Shown in pieces: positions 29,460-40,439 of a DNA stretch of 64,000 nucleotides. Made by a program: the position numbers and the translations under genes. The stretch comes from Bifidobacterium tissieri (GTDB lineage: Bacteria; Actinomycetota; Actinomycetes; Actinomycetales; Bifidobacteriaceae). Each line of letters opens with the position of its first letter. Within the stretch, counting starts at the first letter, position 1. The DNA is taken from the NCBI RefSeq assembly GCF_002259645.1, contig NZ_MWWV01000001.1, forward strand, positions 1 through 64,000, given 5' to 3'. Under the pieces are notes generated by a model that saw only the letters and a program-made list of their open reading frames with translations, ran no database searches and was not told the origin of the DNA.

Positions 29460-29778
29460 AATTGGGTGGGGGACGGAGTGTCGTCGGCGTTACTCCTCAG
29501 TCGACGTACCTTCGTACGCCTTCCTTCGGTGCGCCTTGACGACACACGCGTCCCCCACCCAATTCCACTCACAAAACTAGTGTCGTCGGCGTTACTGGGC
29601 CTTCAAGCGTAGAGTCCAGTGGACTCTACGTAGGCGAAGGGAGCAGCCGCCAAGGCTGCGCACGGCCGGCACATGCCGGCGGGTCGACGTACCGTCGTAC
29701 GCCTTCACCTTCCGCGCCTTGACGACACACGCGTCCCCGCCCAATTCCACTCAATAGCCAAGTGTCGTCGGCGTTACG
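29460..29778. repeat. REP-like structured intergenic repeats, 2.5 copies
   Basis: Copies lie at 29478-29545, 29580-29728 and, truncated, 29762-29778. Each begins GTGTCGTCGGCGTTAC and ends GACGACAC, contains a CGTAC/GTACG hairpin, and is followed by ACGCGTCCCC..CCCAATTCCACTCA. The first copy is also enclosed by an exact 16-bp inverted repeat (29460-29475 with 29549-29564). The second copy carries a roughly 90-bp insertion with three hairpins (10-bp arms at 29608-29617/29621-29630, GCAGCC/GGCTGC, GCCGGC/GCCGGC). The core is shared, inverted, with the nrdE-nrdF repeats at 5454-5659. Confidence 0.85.
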
Positions 29779-29795
29779 GAAGGTTCGACGACTGG

Positions 29796-30521
29796 CTAGA
29801 ACAGGCGGAGTTCGTCGGATTCGGTGCTTTTCATATCGTCGTAATCCAGAATCAGGCAGTCGAAACCACGATCCTTGGCCAGTACCTGCGCCTGAGGCGT
29901 GATGGTCTGCGCGGCGAAGATGCCACGGACCGGTGCCAGCAACGGATCACGATTCAGCAGCTTGCAATAGCGCGTCAACTGCTCCACACCATCGATGCCG
30001 CCATGCCGTTTGATCTCAATCGCCACATGCACGCCGTCGGCATCCACCGCCATGATGTCAACCGGACCGATCGCGGTCGGATATTCACGACGAATCAACT
30101 TGGCACCCGCGCCAATCCGTTCGATCTGCTCAGCCAGATACTGCTGCAGATGATCCTCCACGCCATCCTTGACCAGCCCCGGGTCCTCCCCCAAATCAAA
30201 CGACTGGTCGGAATACACGCGGTACAGCGTCACGACCAGCACGTCCGACGACTTGTCCGCCGTGACCCGCAGCTGACGAATGGGCTTCGGCGCGGCGAAT
30301 TCATCATCATCGTCAACGACGTCATTATCCGCATCGTCAAGATCGATCTCCTTGATCTTGCACGGTGCGGCCATCCAATTAAGCGGCTTATACGATCCCA
30401 GCTCGGAGAAGATCAGACAGCTGGAATCCGCCTTGATCAGGATCACACGTTTGGCTTGCGGTAGTGAGGCATTGAGTCGGCCGGAGTATTCGGCCGAGCA
30501 GTCGGCGACGATAATACGCAT
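29796..30521 (-). CDS. nucS: NucS/EndoMS mismatch-specific endonuclease
   Basis: Cuts both strands at mismatches and is the actinobacterial/archaeal substitute for MutS-MutL repair. The 241-residue length is normal. An N-terminal OB-like dimerisation domain (MRIIVADCSAEYSGRL, LNWMAAPCKI) precedes a RecB-like nuclease domain with GPVDIMAVD and the VAIEIKR metal motif near residue 175, and QLTRYCKLLNRD. The C-terminal ESDELRLF resembles a sliding-clamp (PIP-like) peptide. Two perfect palindromes lie 50-130 bp upstream. Confidence 0.95.
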   Translation of the reverse strand: MRIIVADCSAEYSGRLNASLPQAKRVILIKADSSCLIFSELGSYKPLNWMAAPCKIKEIDLDDADNDVVDDDDEFAAPKPIRQLRVTADKSSDVLVVTLYRVYSDQSFDLGEDPGLVKDGVEDHLQQYLAEQIERIGAGAKLIRREYPTAIGPVDIMAVDADGVHVAIEIKRHGGIDGVEQLTRYCKLLNRDPLLAPVRGIFAAQTITPQAQVLAKDRGFDCLILDYDDMKSTESDELRLF

Positions 30522-30569
30522 ACAGCACAGAATAACGAAGCCTCTGACCGTGTCCCGATCTCCCCCACC

Positions 30570-30653
30570 CGTTAGTGTGAGCTCACACTAACGTGCCACC
30601 CTCGCAAAACGTTGAAATTCCAACAACCCAGTTTTTTAGTGTGATCACACTAA
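30570..30653. promoter_or_regulatory. two long perfect palindromic operators upstream of nucS
   Basis: A 24-bp perfect palindrome at 30570-30593 (half site CGTTAGTGTGAG) and an 18-bp palindrome at 30636-30653 (half site TTAGTGTGA) share the core TTAGTGTGA. Their centres are 63 bp apart, six helical turns. They sit between the end of the atp operon and nucS and look like paired repressor sites. Confidence 0.7.
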
Positions 30654-30765
30654 GGAAGTGGGATGTACGGTATGTGGGCAATGGTCAGAATGTGGAATTT
30701 GGATAGGTTTAGCGTAGATAAGTCCGGCGTGGGTGACTCCACATGATGACTCCACACGACGGATA

Positions 30766-30804
30766 TGAAAAGGGTGTGCAACCGATTGCTCGGTCGCACA
30801 CCCT
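30766..30804 (-). terminator. terminator of the atp operon
   Basis: On the minus strand AGGGTGTGC pairs with GCACACCCT (9 bp), with an inner ACCGA/TCGGT stem and GCAA loop, followed by TTTTC, about 40 bp after the atpC stop. Confidence 0.85.
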
Positions 30805-30843
30805 GATGCGTATCACAAGTCACGCGCGAGGCGCGACGGACAC

Positions 30844-31145
30844 CTACTCGGCGGACGATGCGTTGAGATCAACGCCGTCCTTGCAGGTCTCCACGGCCAC
30901 GGTGAGCTTGTTGGAATCGAAGGAGATGAAGCCGTCGGTCACCTCGAAGCCAAGCGTTTTGCCGTTCGGCTGGATGACCTTGATCAGCCCGTCCTTGGTG
31001 GCGGTCATAACCGGCTCGTGGTCGGCGAGGATACCCATGGAACCCTCGGAAGCCGGAATGCTGATCTGCACCGCGGTCCCCGACCACACAGGGCGGTCGG
31101 CGGCCACGATGTTCACCTGGATGGTGGGCTTGTCGGTCGCTGCCA

Positions 31146-31146
<1 letters not shown>
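30844..31146 (-). CDS. atpC: F-type ATP synthase epsilon subunit
   Basis: Central-stalk and regulatory subunit of F1. The product is 100 residues, short because the C-terminal helical hairpin found in E. coli epsilon is missing, as in several actinobacteria; the N-terminal beta-sandwich (TIQVNIVAADRPVWSG, GSMGILADHEPVM) is complete. Its ATG overlaps the atpD stop by one base. Last gene of the operon, followed by the terminator at 30766-30804. Confidence 0.95.
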
Positions 31147-33555
<2,409 letters not shown>

Positions 33556-33558
33556 GGA

Positions 33559-35202
33559 CTACTCCTCCTTGGTCGAGGCCTTCGGCGCGACCAGCTTCTC
33601 CTGTTCCACAGGGGTGTCGGTCTTCTCGACGGGCTTCTCAGCCACCAGCGGGGTTCCGTCGTGCTGAACGAAGGTGTTGCGGAACTCGTCAACGGCCTTC
33701 TCCAGCGCCTTCTCGGTGTCGGCGGTGAAGTCCTCGGTGTCGCGGATGGTCTTCAGGATGTCGGTGTTGTGATCGACATAGTCCAGCAGACCGTGCTCGA
33801 ACGGCAGCACATCGACCAGATCGAGGTCGTCGAGCTTGCCATGCGTGCCGGCCCACACGGACACGACTTCCTGCTCCATCGAGTACGGAGAGTACTGAGG
33901 CTGCTTCAGCAGCTCGGTCAGGTGCGCACCACGGTTCAGCTGAGCCTTGGACGCCGCATCCAGATCGGACGCGAACATGGCGAAGGATTCCAGCGAACGG
34001 TACTGTGCCAGCGAGATCTTCAGCGTACCGGAGACCTTCTTCAGCGCCTTGGTCTGCGCCGCGCCACCGACTCGGGACACGGAGATACCGACGTCCACGG
34101 CAGGACGCTGGTTGGCGTTGAACAGGTCGGACTGCAGGAAGATCTGGCCGTCCGTGATGGAAATGACGTTGGTAGGAATGTACGCGGAGACGTCGTTCGC
34201 CTTGGTCTCGATGATCGGCAAACCGGTCATGGAACCGCCGCCCAGATCATCGGACACCTTCGCGCAGCGTTCGAGCAGACGCGAATGCAGGTAGAAGACG
34301 TCACCCGGGTACGCCTCACGCCCCGGCGGGCGACGAAGCAGCAGCGAGATCGAACGGTAGGCTTCAGCCTGCTTCGACAGATCGTCGAAGACGATGAGCA
34401 CGTGCTTGCCGTGGTACATCCAGTGCTGGCCGATGGCCGAGCCGGTGTACGGGGCAATGTACTTGAAGCCAGCGGAATCGGAAGCCGGGGAGGCCACGAT
34501 CGTGGTGTACTCCATGGCGCCGGCCTCTTCCAGAGCCTGACGCACGGACGCGATGGTGGAGCCCTTCTGACCGATGGCCACGTAGATGCAGCGGACCTGC
34601 TTCTTCGGGTCTCCGGATTCCCAGTTGGCCTTCTGATTGATGATGGTATCGATCGCGATGGCGGTCTTACCGGTCTGGCGGTCGCCGATGATGAGCTGAC
34701 GCTGTCCACGACCGATCGGGGTCATGGCGTCGATGGCCTTGAGGCCGGTCGACAGCGGCTCGTCGACGGGGTGACGATGCATCACGTCAGGGGCCTGCGC
34801 CTCGAGGATTCGACGACCCTCGGCCTTGATCTCGCCAAGGCCGTCAATCGGCTTGCCCAGCGGGTCGACGGTACGGCCAAGGTAGCCGTCACCGACCGGC
34901 ACGGAAAGCACGTCGCCAGTGCGGCGCACTTCCTGTCCCTCTTCAATGCCGGCGAAGTCACCGAGGACGACCACACCGATTTCTCGGGCGTCCAGGTTGA
35001 ATGCCAGACCAAGCGTGCCGTCCTCAAAGGTCAGCAGCTCGTTGGCCATGCAGCCGGGGAGACCCTCCACGTGCGCGATGCCATCACCAGCCGTCTTGAC
35101 GGTTCCGACCTCCTGGGTCGGAGTGTCAGACGGCTTGTAGGACTCGACGAAGTCGTCGAGCGCCTGGCGTATCGCCGCGGGATCGATGGTCAATTCTGCC
35201 AT
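33559..35202 (-). CDS. atpA: F-type ATP synthase alpha subunit
   Basis: Non-catalytic nucleotide-binding subunit of F1, 547 residues. Walker A is [13 protein letters not shown] near residue 170, preceded by [23 protein letters not shown] and the arginine-finger segment [13 protein letters not shown] are present. The C-terminal tail is longer than in most species and rich in Lys/Glu/Pro ([16 protein letters not shown]), a common actinobacterial extension. Confidence 0.98.
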   Translation of the reverse strand: MAELTIDPAAIRQALDDFVESYKPSDTPTQEVGTVKTAGDGIAHVEGLPGCMANELLTFEDGTLGLAFNLDAREIGVVVLGDFAGIEEGQEVRRTGDVLSVPVGDGYLGRTVDPLGKPIDGLGEIKAEGRRILEAQAPDVMHRHPVDEPLSTGLKAIDAMTPIGRGQRQLIIGDRQTGKTAIAIDTIINQKANWESGDPKKQVRCIYVAIGQKGSTIASVRQALEEAGAMEYTTIVASPASDSAGFKYIAPYTGSAIGQHWMYHGKHVLIVFDDLSKQAEAYRSISLLLRRPPGREAYPGDVFYLHSRLLERCAKVSDDLGGGSMTGLPIIETKANDVSAYIPTNVISITDGQIFLQSDLFNANQRPAVDVGISVSRVGGAAQTKALKKVSGTLKISLAQYRSLESFAMFASDLDAASKAQLNRGAHLTELLKQPQYSPYSMEQEVVSVWAGTHGKLDDLDLVDVLPFEHGLLDYVDHNTDILKTIRDTEDFTADTEKALEKAVDEFRNTFVQHDGTPLVAEKPVEKTDTPVEQEKLVAPKASTKEE

Positions 35203-35263
35203 TGATCACTCCTTTTGTTTGTTTCTGTTCAAGAACGTCTATTCGTTCGTACGGCGTGCCGGG

Positions 35264-36082
35264 CTAGGCCACGGCGCGCTTGAGGTTCTGCAGCTGTGCC
35301 GCCACAGTGTTGTCGGTGACCTCCGAGCCCATCTGGATGCGCATGCCTCCGAGCACCTTGGGATCGACCACGCTGTTGACGAAAACCTTGCGACCGACCT
35401 TCTTCGAGTACACGGCCTTGATCTTCTGGAACTGCTCGTCCTTCAGCGGAACGGCACTCGTCACCGTAACCATGTAGCGGTTGCGGTGTTCGGCGGCCAC
35501 ATCGATCAGCCAGTTGATCGTCGACAGGTATCGACGGTTGCGCAGGTCTCGTGTCGCGTGCTCCGCCAAGGCGACGGTTACCGGATCAAGAGCCTGTCCC
35601 TTGAGCAGGGTGTCAAGGAACTTGACGCGGGTTTCCGGCGCGGCGTGCGAGTCGGACAGTCGCTGACGGACGACCGGCAGATTGAGCAGCGCGGACGACA
35701 GCTGGGACAGTTGGATGGACACCGCGGAGCACTTGTCGCGCGAGTCGGCCTCGCACAGCATGGCTTCCACGGCCACATCCTCGGTCGCATCCGCAATGTC
35801 GGCCGGACGGCTCCAGTTGCTTGCCACGAGCGACTCAACGATCTCGAGCGTGAGCGGCCTCACCTTGCCGGCAAGGATCGCATGCACGAGCTTGGCCTTG
35901 TCGTCCGCGGAACGCGAAGGATCGGTGAGCGAGCGCTCGAGCTGACGGTTGTCGTCGAGAATGGCAGCGAAGTCGAACAGCTCTTCGCCGACCGTCCTCG
36001 CAACCGCTCCGGCCTTGTCCAGCTTGGGACCATAGGTCGCGAGCACGGCCTTCACCGAACTGGATGAAGTTTCTCCGTACAT
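35264..36082 (-). CDS. atpH: F-type ATP synthase delta subunit
   Basis: Peripheral-stalk subunit linking F1 to the b subunit. At 272 residues it is longer than the roughly 180 of E. coli delta, as is usual for actinobacteria. The C-terminal region with VTVTSAVPLKDEQFQKIKAVY and VDPKVLGGMRIQMGSEVTDNTV is the conserved OSCP/delta signature. Between atpF and atpA, spacers about 50-60 bp. Confidence 0.95.
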   Translation of the reverse strand: MYGETSSSSVKAVLATYGPKLDKAGAVARTVGEELFDFAAILDDNRQLERSLTDPSRSADDKAKLVHAILAGKVRPLTLEIVESLVASNWSRPADIADATEDVAVEAMLCEADSRDKCSAVSIQLSQLSSALLNLPVVRQRLSDSHAAPETRVKFLDTLLKGQALDPVTVALAEHATRDLRNRRYLSTINWLIDVAAEHRNRYMVTVTSAVPLKDEQFQKIKAVYSKKVGRKVFVNSVVDPKVLGGMRIQMGSEVTDNTVAAQLQNLKRAVA

Positions 36083-36133
36083 CGGATTTTCACCTCCTGC
36101 CTTTGTTCACGTGATGCACCGGTGCGGACGCCA

Positions 36134-36673
36134 TTACTTGGCGGCCTTTCCGGCATCCTGCTTGTCGAGCTCGTCGAGCATGGAATCGATCATCGTGGAC
36201 TGCACGTCGGCGTCGGCCAGCTTGTTGCCGAGGATCTTGCCGGCAAGCGCGGTGGCCAGTGCGCCGACTTCGCCCTTCAGGCTCACGAGAGCCTGCTGCT
36301 GCTGGGACTCGAGGGACTTCTGCGCGGTCGCGGTGATCTGCGCGGCATCGGCCTCGGCCTTGGTACGGGCGTCGGCGATGATGTGCGTGGCTTCGCTGCG
36401 GGCGTCGTCGCGAATCTTGGCGGCGTCGATGCGGGCGTTGTTCAGCTGGTCCTCATACTTCTTCTTCGCCGCGTCAGCCTCGGCCTGGGCCTTTTCGGCC
36501 TTGGCCATGCCGCCTTCGATCTTCGCGGTCCTCTCGTCGAAGATCGCCTGGAACTTCGGCAGGAAGAACTTGTAGAAGAAGATTGCGACGATGATCAGGA
36601 TGACAGTCGACCAGAAAATGTCATAGGACTTCGGCAGGAACAGATCGATTCCGCCTTCGGCCATTGTCACCAT
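36134..36673 (-). CDS. atpF: F-type ATP synthase b subunit
   Basis: Peripheral stalk, 179 residues. One N-terminal membrane helix (YDIFWSTVILIIVAIFFYKFFLP, about residues 18-40) is followed by a long charged coiled coil (AEKAQAEADAAKKKYEDQL and onward). The ATG at 36673 follows AAAGGAGGCGGAT; a second ATG three codons in is less well placed. Confidence 0.95.
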   Translation of the reverse strand: MVTMAEGGIDLFLPKSYDIFWSTVILIIVAIFFYKFFLPKFQAIFDERTAKIEGGMAKAEKAQAEADAAKKKYEDQLNNARIDAAKIRDDARSEATHIIADARTKAEADAAQITATAQKSLESQQQQALVSLKGEVGALATALAGKILGNKLADADVQSTMIDSMLDELDKQDAGKAAK

Positions 36674-36729
36674 ATCCGCCTCCTTTCACTCGTATTGATA
36701 ATGAATATCTCGTTATCTTCGAGTGCGGA

Positions 36730-37023
<294 letters not shown>

Positions 37024-37047
37024 TTATACGATCTTGAATTATTCTTC

Positions 37048-37063
37048 GATATTTGGAAATATC
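37048..37063. promoter_or_regulatory. 16-bp palindrome in the atpB-atpE spacer
   Basis: GATATTTGGAAATATC is a perfect palindrome about 85 bp before atpE, extended by CTTGA/TCAAG nearby. As RNA it would form a hairpin in the leader of atpE; it could mark an internal promoter or a processing site. Confidence 0.45.
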
Positions 37064-37130
37064 AAGTGTTGTCGAGCGGGCTCATGGCACCATCTTGTGA
37101 ACGGTTCCCGATGCCCGTCGTCCCTTCGGA

Positions 37131-37955
37131 TCAGTCTTCCTCCGGGTAGCTCATGTTGATGTACACCGTGGAAAGCGTGGCGAAGATGAACGCCTGCAGG
37201 TAGGCCACGAAGGCCTCGAACAGGGTCATGATGAAGCCGCCCACGAAGGTGACCACGCCAGCGGCCATCATCATCTTGTTCTCGGTGATGATCAGGAAGA
37301 ACTGGGTGGCGGAGAAGCACAGCGCCACGATCAGGTGGCCGGCGATCATATTGGCCAGAAGTCGCAGGGTCAGCGACGCCGGACGGATGATCAGGATATC
37401 GATGAGCTGCATCGGCACCAGCAGGATCAGCACCGGGAACGGCACTCCGGGAGGGGTGCATTCCTGCTTGAGGTAGCTGATCAGGCCCTGCTCGCGGCAC
37501 GCGGCGATCCAATACTGCACAAACGTCCATGCGGCGAAGATCAGCGGCATCATGATCGTGGCCGTGGCCGCAACGTTCATGCCGGGGATGATGCCACACA
37601 GATTGAAGAAGAAGATCGTGAAGAAGATCGTGGTGATCATCGGCACGTAACGCTTGCCGCGCAGTTCGCCCATGACCTCATAGACGATCTTGTCACGAAC
37701 GTATTCAATGCCCCACTCCACGAATCCCTGCCAACGCCCGGGGACCAGCTTCGCTCGGCTGGCGCTGATGCCAAGGACCAGCAGCATGATGATGGTCATA
37801 ACCACGCGGATGAGAATGATGCGATTCATCGCGAACGGCGTGCCCGCAAACAGGATCTCCGGGGGAAGGAACTCGTCGATCTGGGGGATTTCGAGCCCTT
37901 CGCCCGCGGCGAGAGTCATGCCCGCTGCCCCCATCAATTCAGCAACACCTGCCAT
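37131..37955 (-). CDS. atpB: F-type ATP synthase a subunit
   Basis: Proton-channel subunit, 274 residues from the ATG at 37955, which follows AGGAGGCATGCAACA. Hydrophobic helices include FFNLCGIIPGMN; the essential arginine is in SLTLRLLANMIAGHL, and the C-terminal GVVTFVGGFIMTLFEAFVAYLQAFIFATLS holds the conserved Glu/Gln positions. A longer in-frame start upstream would be non-homologous. First gene of the operon; no atpI is seen before it. Confidence 0.96.
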   Translation of the reverse strand: MAGVAELMGAAGMTLAAGEGLEIPQIDEFLPPEILFAGTPFAMNRIILIRVVMTIIMLLVLGISASRAKLVPGRWQGFVEWGIEYVRDKIVYEVMGELRGKRYVPMITTIFFTIFFFNLCGIIPGMNVAATATIMMPLIFAAWTFVQYWIAACREQGLISYLKQECTPPGVPFPVLILLVPMQLIDILIIRPASLTLRLLANMIAGHLIVALCFSATQFFLIITENKMMMAAGVVTFVGGFIMTLFEAFVAYLQAFIFATLSTVYINMSYPEED

Positions 37956-38364
37956 TGTTGCATGCCTCCTCTTTGTTGAACCTGAACCAATATAGCGCTT
38001 ATCAGGCGCAATATGTGTCACCGACGTTAATTGGCCGACTGTACACCTACGTACAGGTTGGCAGTCTTCCTTTACCCTCATCAGGATACAGGATTTCCGA
38101 CTATAGGGAACCACACAAACGTTCATATTCGGCCAGTTTTCAACGGCCGGCAGGAATGGCCGTCGATCCCCCACGAAATGTTAAGGCTCACATATCGAGA
38201 GGACTCAAAACGACATGAAATCTACGGTTGTCGAAATAACCGTTCCACGAATCTGGTATATCGGAACATCGGGCCAACACGCCTTTTCGCTGCAATTGCA
38301 GACCGCAGGAGATTCCCGGCGCGAGACACTCGACACACACCGGGAATCTCACTATATGGACACT
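37956..38364. other. intergenic region between atpB and metA
   Basis: This 409-bp spacer should contain the atp promoter. A CTGTAC/GTACAG hairpin lies near 38040-38057 and a TATATT element (minus strand) at 37989-37994, but no clear -35 box pairs with it. Near metA, a 9-bp inverted repeat (GATTCCCGG/CCGGGAATC, about 38311-38349) could end the metA transcript, but it lacks a T-run. No gene is seen. Confidence 0.4.
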
Positions 38365-39399
38365 TTAGTGCTCCACCACGCCGTATCCACAGCCGTCAAA
38401 TGTATGGAAATCATCCCCACGCGGACCAGCCGGCGAACGACGATACCGGCGATCGGTCCCCAGCCGCTTCTCCGCACGCAGCTGCGGCACCTCGCGCAGA
38501 TCGTACGGCGTGGTCTGATACACCCAGTTCAGCCAGTTGCGCCACAGCAGATTGGCATGCGCGCGCCACGCGAACAGCGGCTCCTGACTCGGATCGTCAT
38601 GCGGGAAATAATTGATAGGGAACGGGACGTTCGTCAGCCCGCGCGACATATCGCGCTCATACTCCTCGGCCAGCGTCCACTTGCCATACTCCCAATGACC
38701 CAGCGCGAACACCTCGGAGAAGTCGCGGGTCGCCACCAGTCCGGGACCGCTCTCCGGCCCCCAGGTCAGCACCTGCAGATCCTCATTGGCGCGGATGTCA
38801 CGCAGATCCACGTCGGCCAGACGGGAGTGCGGCTGTAGCGCGATCTCGTCGAACCCATTGGTGATGAAGCAGTACTCATCCTGCAGACGCTGCGGGAACA
38901 CACCGAAGATCTTCTGATCCAACACATGCTTGCGCACGCCGTACCGGTGATACAGCGCGCCCATCGCGCCCCAGCACAGGTACATGGTGGAAAACACATG
39001 CGTGCCCGCCCAGTCGAGAATGCGGCAGAACTCATCCCAGTAGTCCACATCCTCAAACGGCATATGCTCCACGGGCGCGCCGGTGACCACCAGACCGTCG
39101 TAGTAGTTATCCTCGAATGCGTCAAGATTCTCATAGAACTTGAGCAGATGGTCGCGGCTCACATGCGTGGACTCATGCGTCGATGTCTTCATGAAGTCCA
39201 CATCCACCTGCAACGGGGACTTGGAGATCAGACGAAGCAGCTGCGTTTCCGTCTCGATCTTCTTGGGCATCAGGTTGAGGATCACCAGACGCAGCGGTCG
39301 CACGCGCTGCTGTTCGGCGTCGGCTTTCTCCAACGCGAAGATGCGCTCTGAATCGAGTATGGCACGGGCGGGCAGCCCCTCAGGAATCTTGATAGGCAT
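38365..39399 (-). CDS. metA: homoserine O-acyltransferase
   Basis: Transfers a succinyl or acetyl group to homoserine, committing it to methionine. The 344-residue protein starts MPIKIPEGLPARAILDSERI and has RPLRLVILNLMPKKIETETQL, VTGAPVEHMPFEDVDYW, the catalytic cysteine in MYLCWGAMGALY, and FAWRAHANLLWRNWLNWVYQTTPYDL, all MetA signatures. Acyl donor cannot be told without structure-guided comparison. The ATG at 39399 lacks a strong ribosome-binding site. The frame stays open upstream only because a hexanucleotide array encodes Val-Leu repeats; that extension is not part of the family. Confidence 0.95.
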   Translation of the reverse strand: MPIKIPEGLPARAILDSERIFALEKADAEQQRVRPLRLVILNLMPKKIETETQLLRLISKSPLQVDVDFMKTSTHESTHVSRDHLLKFYENLDAFEDNYYDGLVVTGAPVEHMPFEDVDYWDEFCRILDWAGTHVFSTMYLCWGAMGALYHRYGVRKHVLDQKIFGVFPQRLQDEYCFITNGFDEIALQPHSRLADVDLRDIRANEDLQVLTWGPESGPGLVATRDFSEVFALGHWEYGKWTLAEEYERDMSRGLTNVPFPINYFPHDDPSQEPLFAWRAHANLLWRNWLNWVYQTTPYDLREVPQLRAEKRLGTDRRYRRSPAGPRGDDFHTFDGCGYGVVEH

Positions 39400-39487
39400 G
39401 TCATCATTATTGCAGTGCCATGTAAATCGCGCACGAGGAGTTGAATTCCGAGGCAAATTCCGGCATCGCACAACCGCACAACCGCAC

Positions 39488-39589
39488 GACACCGACACCG
39501 ACACCAACACCAACACCAACACCAACACCAACACCAACACCAACACCAACACCAACACCAACACCAACACCAACACCAACACCAACACC
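39488..39589. repeat. 17-unit hexanucleotide array upstream of metA
   Basis: Three GACACC units are followed by fourteen ACCAAC units with no interruption. On the metA strand this reads as GTTGGT repeats about 90-190 bp before the start codon. Arrays of this purity and length usually change copy number by slippage. Confidence 0.95.
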
Positions 39590-39693
39590 AAAGGATCGGC
39601 ATATCCCATTACACACAGCAATGCGACACGCCGATGAACGCCAATCTTTCCAACATTTTTCTCACATCATACACAGCCGCCGCCCACAACGAT

Positions 39694-39726
39694 TTGACAT
39701 ATTCCAGCAAAACCGTAAGCTATATT
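39694..39726 (+). promoter_or_regulatory. promoter of the initiator tRNA gene
   Basis: A consensus -35 TTGACA at 39694-39699 is followed by TATATT at 39721-39726, about 22 bp before the tRNA. The 21-bp gap is longer than ideal; TAAGCT at 39716-39721 with a 16-bp gap is the alternative -10. Confidence 0.5.
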
Positions 39727-39747
39727 GATGTTGCCAATCAAGGCCGA

Positions 39748-39821
39748 CGCGGGGTGGAGCAGCTCGGTAGCTCGCTGGGCTCATAACCCAGAGGTCCATG
39801 GTTCAAATCCATGCCCCGCTA
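39748..39821 (+). tRNA. initiator tRNA-Met(CAT)
   Basis: Folds as a cloverleaf with anticodon CAT in loop CTCATAA. The anticodon stem CTGGG/CCCAG carries the three G-C pairs that mark initiator tRNA, and the first acceptor position (C against T) is unpaired, another initiator hallmark. CCA is not encoded. The 3' end is the boundary of the mobile region. Confidence 0.95.
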
Positions 39822-40194
39822 CAAATTCGGTCTCTGAAAGGAGACCAGCGAAGAACCGTGGTTCGGTATTACCGACCACGGTTTTTTCGTTTACCTGAAG
39901 GCGCGCTACAAATTCCTCGTCTTGGCAGTAATAAGTGTCGTCAATCAGGTCGTCGACGGTGACGCCCAGTTCACGCGCGGCAAGATACAGCTGTTCCAGC
40001 TTTATCTTCGTGGTGCCGTTGAGCATCTGAGTCACTGCCGGACGGGTCACCCCCATCGCCTTCGCAAGATCTTTCTGCAACTTTCCAGTCAGCCTCATGT
40101 ACCGGCGAATGTTATACCGCACCACATCAGCAAAACGAGCGGCGGCTTTCTCTCTATCCGCTGACACAAGATCCACAGCTTCCGTCACTGTCAT
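39781..40194 (-). CDS. XRE-family helix-turn-helix regulator whose 3' end runs antisense into the tRNA
   Basis: A 137-residue DNA-binding regulator. The helix-turn-helix GKLQKDLAKAMGVTRPAVTQMLNG lies at about residues 36-59. The ATG at 40194 follows GGAGGGATTTAAT. The last roughly 35 residues (from EKTVVGNTEP to HGFEPWTSGL) are encoded antisense to the tRNA terminator and the tRNA itself, so the original C-terminus was probably replaced on integration; the DNA-binding domain is intact. Divergent from the small regulator at 40440, with GTTAG-N5-CTAAC operators between them. Confidence 0.8.
   Translation of the reverse strand: MTVTEAVDLVSADREKAAARFADVVRYNIRRYMRLTGKLQKDLAKAMGVTRPAVTQMLNGTTKIKLEQLYLAARELGVTVDDLIDDTYYCQDEEFVARLQVNEKTVVGNTEPRFFAGLLSETEFVAGHGFEPWTSGL
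39817..39915. repeat. 12-bp direct repeat at the tRNA 3' end (possible att core)
   Basis: CGCTACAAATTC occurs at 39817-39828, starting in the tRNA acceptor stem, and again at 39904-39915. The 87-bp period encloses the GGTCTC/GAGACC hairpin and the terminator at 39855-39888. This is the expected look of a tRNA-targeted integration boundary, perhaps with a small tandem insertion. Confidence 0.5.
39855..39888 (+). terminator. terminator downstream of the initiator tRNA
   Basis: ACCGTGG pairs with CCACGGT around an inner TCGGT/ACCGA stem and is followed by six T residues. Confidence 0.85.
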
Positions 40195-40243
40195 ATTAAA
40201 TCCCTCCGTTTCCATCCAACTCAAGTCATCATATCAAACGAAA

Positions 40244-40420
40244 GTTAGAAAATCTAAACTTAATCAAGGCAGCAACTTCAGGCAATCATCTCCTCAGCGC
40301 TGAAATTTCAACAAAAATGCCAACCACCAAGATTTCAATCAGTCGCATGCATATGTAAGTTAGTTTTCCTAACTTGAAGATATTTATTCTTCCCTGTATT
40401 GTGAGGTTAGAAAATCTAAC
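40244..40420. promoter_or_regulatory. three GTTAG-N5-CTAAC operators between divergent regulators
   Basis: Palindromic sites lie at 40244-40258 (GTTAG-AAAAT-CTAAA), 40359-40373 (GTTAG-TTTTC-CTAAC, with AAGTTAG/CTAACTT arms) and 40406-40420 (GTTAG-AAAAT-CTAAC). The first is about 50 bp upstream of the XRE start, the last 20 bp upstream of the rightward regulator. The geometry is that of a bistable operator region. Confidence 0.8.
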
Positions 40421-40439
40421 TTCTAGGGATCGGAGAGGC

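Noticed and set aside
39488..39589. CRISPR array
   Set aside because: Units are contiguous hexamers without spacers, and no cas gene is near.
39400..39621. N-terminal extension of MetA consisting of Val-Leu repeats
   Set aside because: It is only the hexanucleotide array read in frame; MetA homology begins at the ATG at 39399.
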